Below, in pieces: positions 33,691 to 42,821 of a DNA stretch of 64,000 bases. The stretch spans positions 124,001 through 188,000 of the forward strand of contig NZ_SPQO01000006.1 in the NCBI RefSeq assembly GCF_004570325.1. Reading direction: 5' to 3'. The DNA is from Mycobacterium sp. PS03-16. Lineage in GTDB: Bacteria > Actinomycetota > Actinomycetes > Mycobacteriales > Mycobacteriaceae. The number at the start of each line of letters is the position of its first letter. Within the stretch, counting starts at the first letter, position 1. Both the position numbers and the translations under genes were made by a program. The notes beneath the pieces were generated by a model that was not told where the DNA came from, ran no database searches, and saw only the letters and a program-made list of their open reading frames with translations.

Positions 33691-33775
33691 TGTCGGCACG
33701 TGACAGCCCCGGCACGCAAATGCCGTCGCCACCAACGCTCCTCGCTTCGAACCGGCCCCGGAAGGCACCGAACAG

Positions 33776-35056
33776 ATGACCATTGATTTCGACAACGTGG
33801 ACTACTTCACCGACCCGGCCCTGGTCCCCGACCCGCATCCCTATTTCGATCATCTGCGGGCCAAGTGCCCGGTGGCGCGCGAACCCCACCACGGCGTCAT
33901 CGCGGTCACCGGATGGGAGGAGGCCAACGCCGTGTACCGGGACAGCGAGGCGTTCTCGTCCTGCATCTCGGTCATGGGCCCGTTCACCCCGATGCCGTTC
34001 ACGCCGGAGGGTGACGACATCTCGGGGCTCATCGACGCCCATCGCTGTGAGATTCCGATGTTCGAGCACATGGTGACGATGGATCCTCCGCAGCACACCG
34101 ATGCCCGGTCGATCCTGTCCCGGCTCCTGACACCCAAGCGGCTCAAGGAGAACGAGGACTTCATGTGGCGGCTGGCCGATCGCCACATCGACGAATTCAT
34201 CGCGGACGGGCGGTGCGAGTTCCTCGCCGCCTACGCCAAGCCGTTCTCACTGCTCGTGGTCGCCGACCTCCTCGGCGTCCCGGAGGAGGACCACGAGCAG
34301 TTCCGCGAGGCCTTCGGCGCGGAGCGGCCCGGCTCGCGCATCGGCTCGCTCGACCACGAGACCATCGCGGCCAATCCACTGGCATGGGCCGACGAGAAGT
34401 TCAGCCAGTACATCGAGGACCGGCGCCGGGAACCCCGTGACGACGTCCTCACCTCGATCGCCACCGCGAAGTACCCCGACGGGTCGACCCCCGAGGTCGT
34501 CGACGTGGTCCGCACCGCGACCTTCCTGTTCGCCGCCGGCCAGGAGACGACCGCGAAACTGCTCAGCGCCGCCCTGCGCGTCCTCGGGGACCACCCCGAA
34601 CTGCAGCAGCAACTGCGCGCCGACCGCAGCCGTATCCCGAATTTCATCGAAGAGTGCCTGCGCATGGACAGCCCGGTCAAGACGGTCTTCCGGATGGTCC
34701 GCAAGTCGACGAAAGTGGGTGACGTCGACGCACCGGCCGGCACCACGGTGATGGTGAGTCCCGGTGCGGTCAACCGGGATCCGCGGCGCTTCGACAACCC
34801 ACACGAGTTCGACATCAACCGCCGCAACGTGCGCGAACACCTGGCGTTCAGCCGCGGGATCCACTCCTGTCCCGGCGCGCCGCTGGCCCGTGTCGAGGGA
34901 CGGGTGTCGCTGGAACGCATCCTCGACCGGCTGGGCGACATCGCGATCGACGAGGAGCACCACGGCACGCCGGAAGCCCGCCGCTACACCTACGAACCGA
35001 CGTTCATCCTGCGCGGTCTGACCGACCTGCACATCACGTTCGATCCACAGACGTAG
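33776..35056 (+). CDS. Cytochrome P450
   Basis: The protein is a 426-aa soluble bacterial P450 monooxygenase that would hydroxylate a hydrophobic substrate with electrons from a ferredoxin. The I-helix block AAGQETT is at 253-259, the K-helix ExxR is Glu293-Arg296 (IEECLRMDSP), and the haem-binding loop FSRGIHSCPGAPLAR has Cys365 as thiolate ligand. The meander and C-terminal region are intact. There is no membrane anchor. It is divergent from the TetR gene, and no ferredoxin is adjacent; those at 53781 and 63757 are candidates. Family number cannot be assigned by eye. Confidence 0.93.
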   Translation: MTIDFDNVDYFTDPALVPDPHPYFDHLRAKCPVAREPHHGVIAVTGWEEANAVYRDSEAFSSCISVMGPFTPMPFTPEGDDISGLIDAHRCEIPMFEHMVTMDPPQHTDARSILSRLLTPKRLKENEDFMWRLADRHIDEFIADGRCEFLAAYAKPFSLLVVADLLGVPEEDHEQFREAFGAERPGSRIGSLDHETIAANPLAWADEKFSQYIEDRRREPRDDVLTSIATAKYPDGSTPEVVDVVRTATFLFAAGQETTAKLLSAALRVLGDHPELQQQLRADRSRIPNFIEECLRMDSPVKTVFRMVRKSTKVGDVDAPAGTTVMVSPGAVNRDPRRFDNPHEFDINRRNVREHLAFSRGIHSCPGAPLARVEGRVSLERILDRLGDIAIDEEHHGTPEARRYTYEPTFILRGLTDLHITFDPQT

Positions 35057-35073
35057 CGGGGCGTTCCGCCCCG
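35057..35073 (+). terminator. GC-rich hairpin after the P450 gene
   Basis: CGGGGCG (35057-35063) and CGCCCCG (35067-35073) form a perfect 7-bp stem with a TTC loop, directly after the P450 stop (TAG at 35054-35056). There is no T tract, so it would be an atypical terminator of the kind common in mycobacteria. Confidence 0.4.
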
Positions 35074-35092
35074 TGCGCGGCGTGGAGTTGAT

Positions 35093-35120
35093 ACTCTCCG
35101 TCAACGAGAATCACGCTCTC
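35093..35120. promoter_or_regulatory. Shared operator, copy 5 (secreted-protein pair)
   Basis: ACTCTC (35093-35098), 7 bp, GAGAAT (35106-35111), CAC, then GCTCTC (35115-35120). It has the same composite layout as copy 4, with the central half-site perfect and the outer ones at 5/6 and 4/6. It lies 36 bp upstream of the GTG at 35156. Confidence 0.6.
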
Positions 35121-35155
35121 GCCGTGCCCGGTTCCCGTCACTGTGGAGGTCTTCC

Positions 35156-35611
35156 GTGAGGTCCGTCCTGATCGGCGTGCTGCTCCTGGTCGCGGCGATG
35201 GTCGGCGCCCCGGCCGCCTCGGCCATGTACTTCGGCAACTACCTCCTGCACATCCCCGACCGCAGGGACTTCCACACCTGGGTCTGGGCGGCCAACTCAC
35301 CCTGCCGCACCCCCGACAATGTCCGGCGCACCGACTGCATCCGCGTGCTGAGCGAACCGCAACCGATCGCCAAGGCGGTGTACACCGACGCCGAGGCGGT
35401 GCTGGTCGACGGACGATACACCATGGTGATCGACGATCCGTTCGGATTGCGTTGTGGCGACATCTATTACGGGCCCACCGTACCCACGCACGACGTGTAC
35501 ACCTGGGATGCCAGGACGCTGGCCGGGGAGATGGTGTCCTCGTTCAACGCCGGTTGCGACGGTGCACCCGGCGGCCAGCTCCGATACCCCTTCTTCCTGA
35601 CCAGGATGTGA
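35156..35611 (+). CDS. Small secreted protein, 151 aa, function unknown
   Basis: GTG 35156 follows GGAGG by 6 nt. A Sec signal peptide is clear: VRSVLIGVLLLVAAMVGAPAASA with cleavage after ASA (about residue 23). The mature part is about 128 aa with five Cys (SPCRTP, TDCIRV, LRCGDIYY, AGCDGAP region), suggesting disulfides, and many Tyr/Trp. The block GRYTMVIDDPFGLRCGDIYYGPT looks like a conserved core, but I do not recognise a named domain. It is followed after 2 nt by another secreted protein gene and preceded by the shared operator, so it may act outside the membrane in uptake of the island's substrate (inference). Confidence 0.75.
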   Translation: MRSVLIGVLLLVAAMVGAPAASAMYFGNYLLHIPDRRDFHTWVWAANSPCRTPDNVRRTDCIRVLSEPQPIAKAVYTDAEAVLVDGRYTMVIDDPFGLRCGDIYYGPTVPTHDVYTWDARTLAGEMVSSFNAGCDGAPGGQLRYPFFLTRM

Positions 35612-35613
35612 CG

Positions 35614-36033
35614 ATGCGACTGACCGCCACCGTGATCGCGGTGCTGGCGTTGACCGGCGCCACGACCGCCGTCGCCGCCCCGGCCCATTCCCAGGGCCCG
35701 GTACTGCATCACGTGCGCTACACCGTCACCGCCGACGCCCCCTTCTACGCCGACATCTACTACCGCAACAGCGAACCCGCGGTCTTCTCCGATTACAGCC
35801 ACAACCCGTACATGTTCTCGCCGAAGGCCGAAGCCGACATCGGGCCGGATCGGCCCTGGGTGCACGAAACCATGCTGGCCGACCCCGCGCTGTGGGCCAT
35901 GGTGCTGGTCCAGAGCGGGGAGTCACCACACCTGCCCACGCCCGGCTTCAACTGCGAACTGGCTGTGGACGGTGTGGTGGTGAAGACCAACAGCGGCCCC
36001 AAGGGCGCGGTCTGCTCGATCCGCAATTGGTGA
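35614..36033 (+). CDS. Small secreted protein, 139 aa, function unknown
   Basis: ATG 35614 is 2 nt after the previous stop. The signal peptide MRLTATVIAVLALTGATTAVAA is followed by a mature domain of about 115 aa with two Cys (FNCELAV, AVCSIRN), likely one disulfide. The block HHVRYTVTADAPFYADIYYRN, an acidic-aromatic DYSHNPYMFSPKAEADIGPDRPW and the ending GAVCSIRNW resemble MmpS-like beta-sandwich secreted proteins in general pattern, but I cannot claim membership. It is probably cotranscribed with the preceding gene. Confidence 0.72.
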   Translation: MRLTATVIAVLALTGATTAVAAPAHSQGPVLHHVRYTVTADAPFYADIYYRNSEPAVFSDYSHNPYMFSPKAEADIGPDRPWVHETMLADPALWAMVLVQSGESPHLPTPGFNCELAVDGVVVKTNSGPKGAVCSIRNW

Positions 36034-36045
36034 GCCGGGCGCCGG

Positions 36046-36441
36046 TCAGACGTCGCCCCGGCGCCAGAGGGTCTGGTTGTTCATCGGCACACATGCGAGG
36101 AAGAGCCCATCGGGGGCCTGGGCCACACTGTTCAGTTCCCCGTCGCACGAGCTGTTCTCCTCGCGGATGCCCACCATCGGCGGCGAGCGGAACCATCGGG
36201 GCTCATAGCGGCGGGGCGACCCGCAGAACACCAGGCGCCCCGGCCTGATCGACGGTCCGGCGACCGCGGTGCCGAACACGAAATAGCTGGTGTTCGAACA
36301 GTACGAACCCAGGACGACGTTCGGGGTGATGCCGGGAACGCAGAAGGGGTCGTTGCAGGTTTGCGGTTCGGCGCCGGCGGGCGGCGCCGCGAGTACGCCG
36401 GCGGCGATCACCGCCACCGCCGCTGATCCGGTCAGACGCAC
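36046..36441 (-). CDS. Small secreted Cys-rich protein, 131 aa
   Basis: GTG 36441 gives a signal peptide VRLTGSAAVAVIAAGVLAAPPAGA; the longer frame from 36564 has an implausible charged start. The mature part is about 107 aa with six Cys (TCNDPFC, SYCSN, VFCGS, SCDGE, LACVP), suggesting three disulfides. It is divergent from the secreted protein at 36534 and convergent with that at 35614. No domain is recognised. Confidence 0.65.
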   Translation of the reverse strand: MRLTGSAAVAVIAAGVLAAPPAGAEPQTCNDPFCVPGITPNVVLGSYCSNTSYFVFGTAVAGPSIRPGRLVFCGSPRRYEPRWFRSPPMVGIREENSSCDGELNSVAQAPDGLFLACVPMNNQTLWRRGDV

Positions 36442-36533
36442 GTATCCACTCTCGCACAACCGATTACGAAACTCTCGGTTTTGGGTATCATTGTTCTCCT
36501 CAGCCACGTCGTTCCCGCAGAGGAGTCGCGTAC

Positions 36534-37040
36534 ATGTCGGCCACGACCACCACCGGTGCCGCACTCGTCGCGGCGCTGGCGTTCGCCGGTCTGGCCTCCG
36601 CGGGAACCGCGGAGGCCGGCACGGAATGGGGTATCAACGGAACGTTCGCGATCTCGTCGAACGGCGATTTCGCCAAGGTCAACGAGCGGTTCCAGGACCA
36701 GCCCGGCGAACGCGCCACGTGGACCATCACCACGACCTGCGCCTCCCCCACCGACTGCGCCGGTACGGTGACCAGCGATCAGGGCTGGAGCGCGCCCATC
36801 TACACCACCAACGGGCTGTACTACGTCAAACGCGTGGTGCCCGCGTGGCGGTTCTGTGCGGACGGCCAGCCGGTCGAAGGCCTCCAGACGTACAAGCTCT
36901 ACCCCGTCGGCATGGACGGACACGTCGACGCCTCGTCCGACGAGTACACCGGCGAGAACCAGACCGTGGGCCCCAGTGGATCGTGCGGCCGCAACCAGTG
37001 GCCGCAGATCCGGATGCCGTTCTATATGAAAAAGATCTAG
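36534..37040 (+). CDS. Secreted protein, 168 aa, function unknown
   Basis: ATG 36534 has GAGGAG about 10 nt upstream. The signal peptide ends GTAEAG near residue 28. The mature protein begins TEWGINGTFAISSNGDFAKVNE and has four Cys (TCASPTDC, RFCADG, GSCGRN). This pattern, a WxxNGTF start, a TWTITTTC middle and the ending NQWPQIRMPFYMKK, is one I associate with mycobacterial secreted proteins of unknown role near lipid-import loci, but no function is known. It converges on the end of the Mce operon, 78 bp away. Confidence 0.7.
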   Translation: MSATTTTGAALVAALAFAGLASAGTAEAGTEWGINGTFAISSNGDFAKVNERFQDQPGERATWTITTTCASPTDCAGTVTSDQGWSAPIYTTNGLYYVKRVVPAWRFCADGQPVEGLQTYKLYPVGMDGHVDASSDEYTGENQTVGPSGSCGRNQWPQIRMPFYMKKI

Positions 37041-37118
37041 CCACAGCATCATCCGGCGTCATCGAGCGTCATCAGGCGGGGCGGGCCGCGCCGAGCGCCA
37101 CTCGTCCCGCCCTTCCCC

Positions 37119-38873
37119 TCACGTGGGCAGCAGTTCCTGCCAGGTCTTCGGGGTCTGCACCAGATCGGTCTGGCGGTACACGGTGCCGTCGCTGCCCAAG
37201 TATTCGCCGGTCCGCGGGTTGTACTTCGCCACGGCCACCGACGGGCCCGACGAATCCTGACCGCCGCCGAAAGCGCTGGGCGAGATGACCGGTGCGGGCG
37301 GCACCGACGGCTCCGCGGTGGGCGGCAGGGGCACAGACTCCGGTGGCAGACCCGGCGGGATCGGGATCTGCGTCGCCGGAGGCTGCTGCGCGGGCGGGGC
37401 CGGCACGGCGGCCGGGTCGGTCACCTGAGCCGGTCCCGGCGGGATCACCGGCGGGGTGGTGTAGAGCGGCTGCCCGGGCAGCAGCGCACCGGGTCCTGTG
37501 CCGGCGAAGTTCGGCGGCGGGGACGGCAGCGGCGGGATGTCGGGCGGTGGCGCCGTGACACCGGGCGGCAGCGGCGTGCCCTCGACCGGCCCGAAGATGT
37601 CGGCGTCCGGGTTGACCCGCGAATCCGGGGGGACGCCCTGCGCGATCAGGTTCGGATCCAGCGGGTACGGACCCAGGGCGTGCTGGCGCTGGGCGAGCGG
37701 CTGGTAGCCGTTCGGGTCGTTGCACAGCTCGACCGTCGGGGCCCGCTTGCCCGGGTGTTCCATGCAGGGATAGTTGCGCGCCCCGCGCACCGCGATCGGG
37801 GAGTCCTGCGGGAGTTTGCAGTACAGGCCTTCGGGGGTGTCGATCACCGACGTGTCGGCGGGCGATCGCCACGACGACGGCGGCAGGAAGCCCACGGTGC
37901 ACGACGCCGGATCGCCGAGCCCGAGCGAGAAGTCACCGTTCGGCAGGCCCGACGGGTTGTTGGTGGGCGCGTAGGTCTGAATCTGGGCGACGAACGGCGG
38001 AACCAGCACCAGGAGTTGCTCGATCGACGGGTTATAGGTCACGCCGATCTGGCCGAACGTGGTCAGATTCGCCAGCAGCACCGGCAGCGTGGGCTTGACC
38101 TGCTCGAGCAGCCGCGAGGTCTCCTGGGCGAAGCCGGGCCCGTTGCGCAGGATCGACCGTACCTGCGGGTCGTTGTTCGCCACCTGGTCGGTGATCCCGG
38201 CCAGGCTGGACGCCCACGTCCGGGTGGAATCGGTGGTCTGGGCCTGCGCTTCCAGGAACGGCACGGCGTCGTCGGCCAGCGCCCGCGTCTGGTCGGAGAC
38301 CGCGTTGGCGTCCCGGGTCACGGTCGCGGCCGAGTCGAGCAGCGACCCGAAGTCGAAGCCGGTGCCGTTGAACGCCTCGTACGATTCGTCGAGCAGTTGG
38401 CTGAGCTTGTCCTCCGGGATGGTGTCGACCAGCGCGCTGACCTGATCGAGCATGGGGCCGACGGCCTGCGGGATGGTGGTGTTCTCCATCGCGATCACCG
38501 AACCGTCCTGCAGATACGGCGGATCATCCGTGCGCGGCAGGAGTTCCACGTACTGCTCGCCGACCGCGGACATGCTGCGGACCTCGGCCGCGAGGTCGGC
38601 GGGGATCTTCGGGGAGCGCTCCAGTGACATCGTCACCTCGGCGCCCTTGTCGGTCAGCGTGATCCCGGTGACCTTGCCGACCTGCGAACCGCGGTAGGTG
38701 ACGTTGCTGAACTGGTAGAGGCCGCCTGCGGCGGGCAGCTCCATCTTCACGTTGAGCCGGCCGAGCCCCAGCAGCATCGGTACCTGCATGTAGGCGAACA
38801 GCATCACCGACACACCCACGACCGAGGCGATCGTGAAGATGATGAGCTGATTGCGGACGAAGCGGGTGAGCAT
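37119..38873 (-). CDS. Mce family protein, F position
   Basis: This is the last of six Mce subunits that form the cell-envelope part of a lipid importer. The protein is 584 aa. An N-terminal transmembrane anchor (LIIFTIASVVGVSVMLFAYM) is followed by an MCE domain with LPAAGGLYQFSNVTYRGSQVGKVT and the helical MceF region. The C-terminal 200 residues are Pro-rich (about 410-540), ending in a short conserved block GEYLGSDGTVYRQTD. It starts one base into the MceE stop (TGATG-type overlap). The paralogue number (mce1-mce8) cannot be settled by eye. Confidence 0.92.
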   Translation of the reverse strand: MLTRFVRNQLIIFTIASVVGVSVMLFAYMQVPMLLGLGRLNVKMELPAAGGLYQFSNVTYRGSQVGKVTGITLTDKGAEVTMSLERSPKIPADLAAEVRSMSAVGEQYVELLPRTDDPPYLQDGSVIAMENTTIPQAVGPMLDQVSALVDTIPEDKLSQLLDESYEAFNGTGFDFGSLLDSAATVTRDANAVSDQTRALADDAVPFLEAQAQTTDSTRTWASSLAGITDQVANNDPQVRSILRNGPGFAQETSRLLEQVKPTLPVLLANLTTFGQIGVTYNPSIEQLLVLVPPFVAQIQTYAPTNNPSGLPNGDFSLGLGDPASCTVGFLPPSSWRSPADTSVIDTPEGLYCKLPQDSPIAVRGARNYPCMEHPGKRAPTVELCNDPNGYQPLAQRQHALGPYPLDPNLIAQGVPPDSRVNPDADIFGPVEGTPLPPGVTAPPPDIPPLPSPPPNFAGTGPGALLPGQPLYTTPPVIPPGPAQVTDPAAVPAPPAQQPPATQIPIPPGLPPESVPLPPTAEPSVPPAPVISPSAFGGGQDSSGPSVAVAKYNPRTGEYLGSDGTVYRQTDLVQTPKTWQELLPT

Positions 38874-40273
38874 CAGCCACCACCTCCGGGTGCGGGCGGA
38901 GCCGCCGGGGGCGGCGGGGCGGGGGCCGGATACGGACCCGCGAAAATGGGGGCCGCGGGTCCGGGCGCCGCGGACTGCACCGCGGGCGCGCCGGGCGCCA
39001 TCAGCGGCGCCGGAGGAACCACCGGGAGGATCGGTTCGGCCACCGGCGGGGGCGGTGGCGGTGGCGGCGCGGTGACCGGGGGTTCATCGACCGGTGGCGA
39101 CCCGAACGCGGTGTGGGTGTTCGCGCCACCCTCGCCGAGCGGGGGGAACGCATTGGGCGGCGGGTCGATTCCCAGCTTGAGCGGGTCGTAGGTGTACTGC
39201 AGGTACCCGGGATCGCCGGGCGCCGGAATCAGCTGTGCCCCCTCCTGTTCCCACCTGGTGCCGAGGAACAGCGTGCGCTTCAGCCGCGGGATCGTGAAGT
39301 CGACGATCGCGAACAGGTTGTAGTAGTCGCCGCGGATGGCCCGGTCGATGAAGCTCTGGGTGAACGGGAAGTGCAGCGCGTACTCGAGGATGGAGTTCAG
39401 ATCGGGCCCGACGTCGGCGAAGGCCTTGAGCACCGGTTCGAGGTTCTCGAGGTTGCGCACGAGGTCTTCCTGAGAGTCGCTGACGAACTGCGTCGCGGTG
39501 TTACTGAAGGTACCCAGGCGCTGCAGCGCCGTGGTCAGCCGCGGCCGCTCCCGCACCAGGACGTCGATGGCCGGCGGGATGCGGTCCAGGGCTCGGGTGA
39601 TGTCGTCACGTTGTTCGGCGAAGGTGGCCGTGAGCCGGTTGAGGGACTCGATCGACGACACGATGCTGTCCCGTTGTGCGTCAAGGGTTCCGACGAAGGT
39701 GTCCAGTCGAGTGAGCAGATCGCGGATCTCGGCTTCCCGGCCGTCGAGCGCTCCGCTGAAGTTGTGGATGACATCACCGATCTGACCGAGGCCGCCACCG
39801 TTGACCACCGCCGCCAGCGACGACAGCGTCTGCTCGGTCGTCGGGTACGTCGACGAATCGTTGAGCGGGATGGTCGTTCCGGGCGCCAGGGCGCCCTGTG
39901 CAGCCTCCCCCGGCGGCGGATCCAGCGCGAGGTGCATCGAACCGAGCAGGCTGGTCTGCCCCACGCTCGCCACCGCGTTCGCCGGGATCACCACGTCGGG
40001 CTTCACCGAGATCTCGACGTCGGCGTGCCAATCCCGCACGGTCATCGCCCGCACGCTGCCGACCACGACGTCGTCGATCATCACGGGCGAATTCGGTTCG
40101 AGCGTCGACACGTTGGCGATCTCGACGTGGTAGACCCGTGCGTCCGGGCCGCGGCCCTCCGCACCGGGCAGCGGCAGCGAGTTGACGCCCTGGAAGCCGC
40201 ATCCGCTGACGGTCAGCGCCACGCAGGACGCGGCGGCGACACCCGCGCGGACGGCTCTTGTCCCGCCGGTCAT
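38873..40273 (-). CDS. Mce family lipoprotein, E position (LprK-like)
   Basis: The protein is 466 aa. Unlike the other Mce subunits it has a lipoprotein signal: lipobox VSGC with Cys at about residue 23, so it would be acylated and exported. The MCE domain follows (YHVEIANVSTLEPNSPVMIDDVVVGSV), then the long helical region, then a Pro/Ala/Gly-rich C-terminus (about 400-466). ATG 40273 overlaps the MceD stop by 4 nt. Lipoprotein status in the fifth position is the norm for mycobacterial mce operons. Confidence 0.92.
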   Translation of the reverse strand: MTGGTRAVRAGVAAASCVALTVSGCGFQGVNSLPLPGAEGRGPDARVYHVEIANVSTLEPNSPVMIDDVVVGSVRAMTVRDWHADVEISVKPDVVIPANAVASVGQTSLLGSMHLALDPPPGEAAQGALAPGTTIPLNDSSTYPTTEQTLSSLAAVVNGGGLGQIGDVIHNFSGALDGREAEIRDLLTRLDTFVGTLDAQRDSIVSSIESLNRLTATFAEQRDDITRALDRIPPAIDVLVRERPRLTTALQRLGTFSNTATQFVSDSQEDLVRNLENLEPVLKAFADVGPDLNSILEYALHFPFTQSFIDRAIRGDYYNLFAIVDFTIPRLKRTLFLGTRWEQEGAQLIPAPGDPGYLQYTYDPLKLGIDPPPNAFPPLGEGGANTHTAFGSPPVDEPPVTAPPPPPPPPVAEPILPVVPPAPLMAPGAPAVQSAAPGPAAPIFAGPYPAPAPPPPAAPPAPGGGG

Positions 40274-41739
40274 GCTGGTGGCGTCCCTTCTGCCGGCAGG
40301 GCGGCGGGTAGCGGCGCCTCGGCGGGCAGCGGCGGGCCGGGCGGCGGCGGGGCAGGCGCCGGTCCCGGTGGCGCACCCGCCGGGTTGAGCACGTTCTCCA
40401 GCGACGACGGCACGTTGGGCGGTACCACCGGCGGTGCGCCCGGGAGTAATTGCTGCGCACCTGGCGGCGGCACATTCGGCGGGCGTCCGGTGAACGGCGG
40501 CGGGCCGGGTGCGACGCCCTGGTAGGCCGAGATGGCGGGCGGTGTCTCGGGGGGTTCCGGGCTGCCGCCGCCGCCCCCGGGCGCCAGGCCGGGTTCGGAG
40601 TAGATGATGTTCTCCGGGTTCGCCGACGGCGCGAGGAACGGCGCGATGGGGAACGGCAGGTAGTTGAAATTGAACAGCCGGGCGGCCGGTCCGAGATACT
40701 GGGCGCACAGCTTGGCGGTTTCGGGGGCGGTGGTGTTCTCCACCGCACCGATGGCGCCACAGATGAACTCGACGGGGTTGGAGAAGTTGTTGAGTACGAA
40801 CTGCCCCACCGCGCTGCCCGTGTCGGGGTTGTAGATGTTGTAGGCGTTGCTCAGCGCGTTGGGCGCGATGTGCAGGAGGTTCTCCAGTTCGGCCTGGTTG
40901 TCGAGCAGATTGCGGGTGACGTTGGCGAGCCGTTGCACCTGTTCGGAGGTCTGGTCGCGGGTGCCGGAGATGAACCGCTGGACGTCGACGACGGCCACCG
41001 AGAGGTCCTTGAGTGCGGCGTCGAGGTCCGAGCGGCTGCCGTCGACCACGCTGGTCAGCGTCGCGAGCCGATTCTGGAAGAGCACCACCTGCTGATTGCT
41101 GTCCTTCAGCGCGGTGACGAAGGTCTGGAGGTTCTTGATGATGTCGACGACGTTGCCGCTGCCTTCGGCCAGGACACGGGCCACCCCGGACAGCTGCGAG
41201 ATCGTCTCCCGCAGTTTGGCTCCGTTGCCTTCCATGGCGTTCGCAGCGCTGTCGATGAAGCGCGACACCGACGTGCCGTCCACCCCGCTCTGCGGCCCGA
41301 GATCCGTCGCCAGTCGCATGAGTTGCTCTTTGACCTCGTCCCACTCCACGGGGACCGCGGTGCGATCGAGCCCGATCACGGCGTCGTCGGGCATCGTCGG
41401 CCCGCTGGACCGGTACGCCGGGGTCAACTGCACATACCGTGCGGCAACCAGGTTCGGGGCGACGATCACCGCTTTGGCGTCGGCCGGCACCGGCACGTCG
41501 CGGTCGATGTTGAGCACCATCCGGACCTGGGTGCCCTCGGGGGTGATCGATTCGATGCTGCCGACCTCCACCCCGGACACGCGCACCTCGTCGCCGGGGT
41601 AGATACCGGTCGCGGAGGTGAACACCGCGGACAGCGTGCGCGGACCGAAGTACATCTGCCGCGTCAGGTATGCCCCGCCGGCGACCAGCAGCGCGACCAG
41701 CGCCACGGCCAGCAGGGTGGTCACGCGTTTCCGGTTCAT
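40270..41739 (-). CDS. Mce family protein, D position
   Basis: The protein is about 489 aa. An N-terminal anchor (TTLLAVALVALLVAGGAYL) is followed by the MCE domain (YFGPRTLSAVFTSATGIYPGDEVRVSGVEVGSIESI), a helical region, and a Pro-rich tail from about 385 that occupies nearly a fifth of the protein. ATG 41739 overlaps the MceC stop by one base; GTG 41742 is one codon earlier and would give a 4-nt overlap. It belongs to the coupled mce operon. Confidence 0.92.
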   Translation of the reverse strand: MNRKRVTTLLAVALVALLVAGGAYLTRQMYFGPRTLSAVFTSATGIYPGDEVRVSGVEVGSIESITPEGTQVRMVLNIDRDVPVPADAKAVIVAPNLVAARYVQLTPAYRSSGPTMPDDAVIGLDRTAVPVEWDEVKEQLMRLATDLGPQSGVDGTSVSRFIDSAANAMEGNGAKLRETISQLSGVARVLAEGSGNVVDIIKNLQTFVTALKDSNQQVVLFQNRLATLTSVVDGSRSDLDAALKDLSVAVVDVQRFISGTRDQTSEQVQRLANVTRNLLDNQAELENLLHIAPNALSNAYNIYNPDTGSAVGQFVLNNFSNPVEFICGAIGAVENTTAPETAKLCAQYLGPAARLFNFNYLPFPIAPFLAPSANPENIIYSEPGLAPGGGGGSPEPPETPPAISAYQGVAPGPPPFTGRPPNVPPPGAQQLLPGAPPVVPPNVPSSLENVLNPAGAPPGPAPAPPPPGPPLPAEAPLPAALPAEGTPPA

Positions 41740-42821
41740 CACCGCGTACCTCCCGGAATCCCGTTGTAGGGCAACGGCAGTTCGGAGCGCGGCCCGACGT
41801 TGTCGGGAGGCTGGCCCGCGTTGGTGCCGCGGCGGAAGCCGAAGGCGTAGTCGAAGAACGGCTGCAGGATCTGCGCCGGCTGGAGGTTGGGCACGTACGC
41901 GTTGTAATACGGCCCGTTGGCCAGCGTCTCGCCCTGGGCGAGAATGAACTTCTTCAGGCTCGGGAGCATCTTGGCGATGTTCTCCCGGTTGCGTTCCAGC
42001 ATCGCCATGACCGAGTTCAGCCGCTTGAGGGTCGGCGCCAGCTCCGCTTCGTTGTCCGCGACCAGCCCGCTGAGCTGCTGGGCCACCGCAGAGGTGTTGG
42101 CCAGCAGATCGACGATGGCTTCTCGGCGATCGTTGAGCACGCCGAGGAGGTCGTTCGCGTTGAGGATCAGGGTGTTGAGCTGCTGGCTGCGCTGCGCCAG
42201 CACCTCGGTGACCTCGCCTGCGCTGGCGAGCAGGTCGGCCAGGGTCTCGTTGCGGTCGTTGATCGACCGGGACAACCGCGACAGCCCGTCGAACGTCGGG
42301 CCGAGCTGCGGTGCGATCTGATCGATCGTCGCTGACAACGTGTCGAGCGACTGGTTCAGCGACGTGGTGTCGGTGCCCGCGGTGTTGGTGGTCAGGTCGC
42401 CGACCGCGTCGGTCAGTGAGTAGGGCGACGAGGTGCGCGAGACCGGTATGACGTCCGTGGAGCCCAGCGTTCCGGACCCCTCGGATTCCAGCGCGATCAC
42501 CCGCTCCCCGAGCAGTGATCCGGTGCGGATGTGTGCGGTCGTCAGCGACCCGAGCGGGTACTTGCCGTCGGTCGTGAAGCTCACCAGCGCATCGCCGTTG
42601 GCCAGTTCCACGTCGGTCACCGCACCGATCTTGATGCCGGACAGCGTCACATCGTTACCGACGGCGATCCCGCCCGCCTCGGTGAACAGCGCCTGGTGGC
42701 GCACCGACGTGGCCCACTGGATCAGCCGCTCCGGCTGCAGACCGACGGCGATCACCAGCACGATCAGCATCACGCCGATGAAGCCGGCCTTGATGAGGTT
42801 GGATTCGCGGTACTTACGCAT
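41739..42821 (-). CDS. Mce family protein, C position
   Basis: The protein is 360 aa. RESNLIKAGFIGVMLIVLVIAVGL is the N-terminal anchor. The MCE domain contains EAGGIAVGNDVTLSGIKIGAVTDVEL and TAHIRTGSLLGERVIALE. The helical MceC region follows, with a short Pro-containing end. ATG 42821 shares one base with the MceB stop; an in-frame ATG five codons upstream (42836) would overlap more. Confidence 0.92.
   Translation of the reverse strand: MRKYRESNLIKAGFIGVMLIVLVIAVGLQPERLIQWATSVRHQALFTEAGGIAVGNDVTLSGIKIGAVTDVELANGDALVSFTTDGKYPLGSLTTAHIRTGSLLGERVIALESEGSGTLGSTDVIPVSRTSSPYSLTDAVGDLTTNTAGTDTTSLNQSLDTLSATIDQIAPQLGPTFDGLSRLSRSINDRNETLADLLASAGEVTEVLAQRSQQLNTLILNANDLLGVLNDRREAIVDLLANTSAVAQQLSGLVADNEAELAPTLKRLNSVMAMLERNRENIAKMLPSLKKFILAQGETLANGPYYNAYVPNLQPAQILQPFFDYAFGFRRGTNAGQPPDNVGPRSELPLPYNGIPGGTR

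Noticed and set aside
36484..36498. Possible extra operator copy (GTTCTC) between the secreted-protein genes
   Set aside because: The partner half-site 3 bp away matches only 2 of 6 positions.
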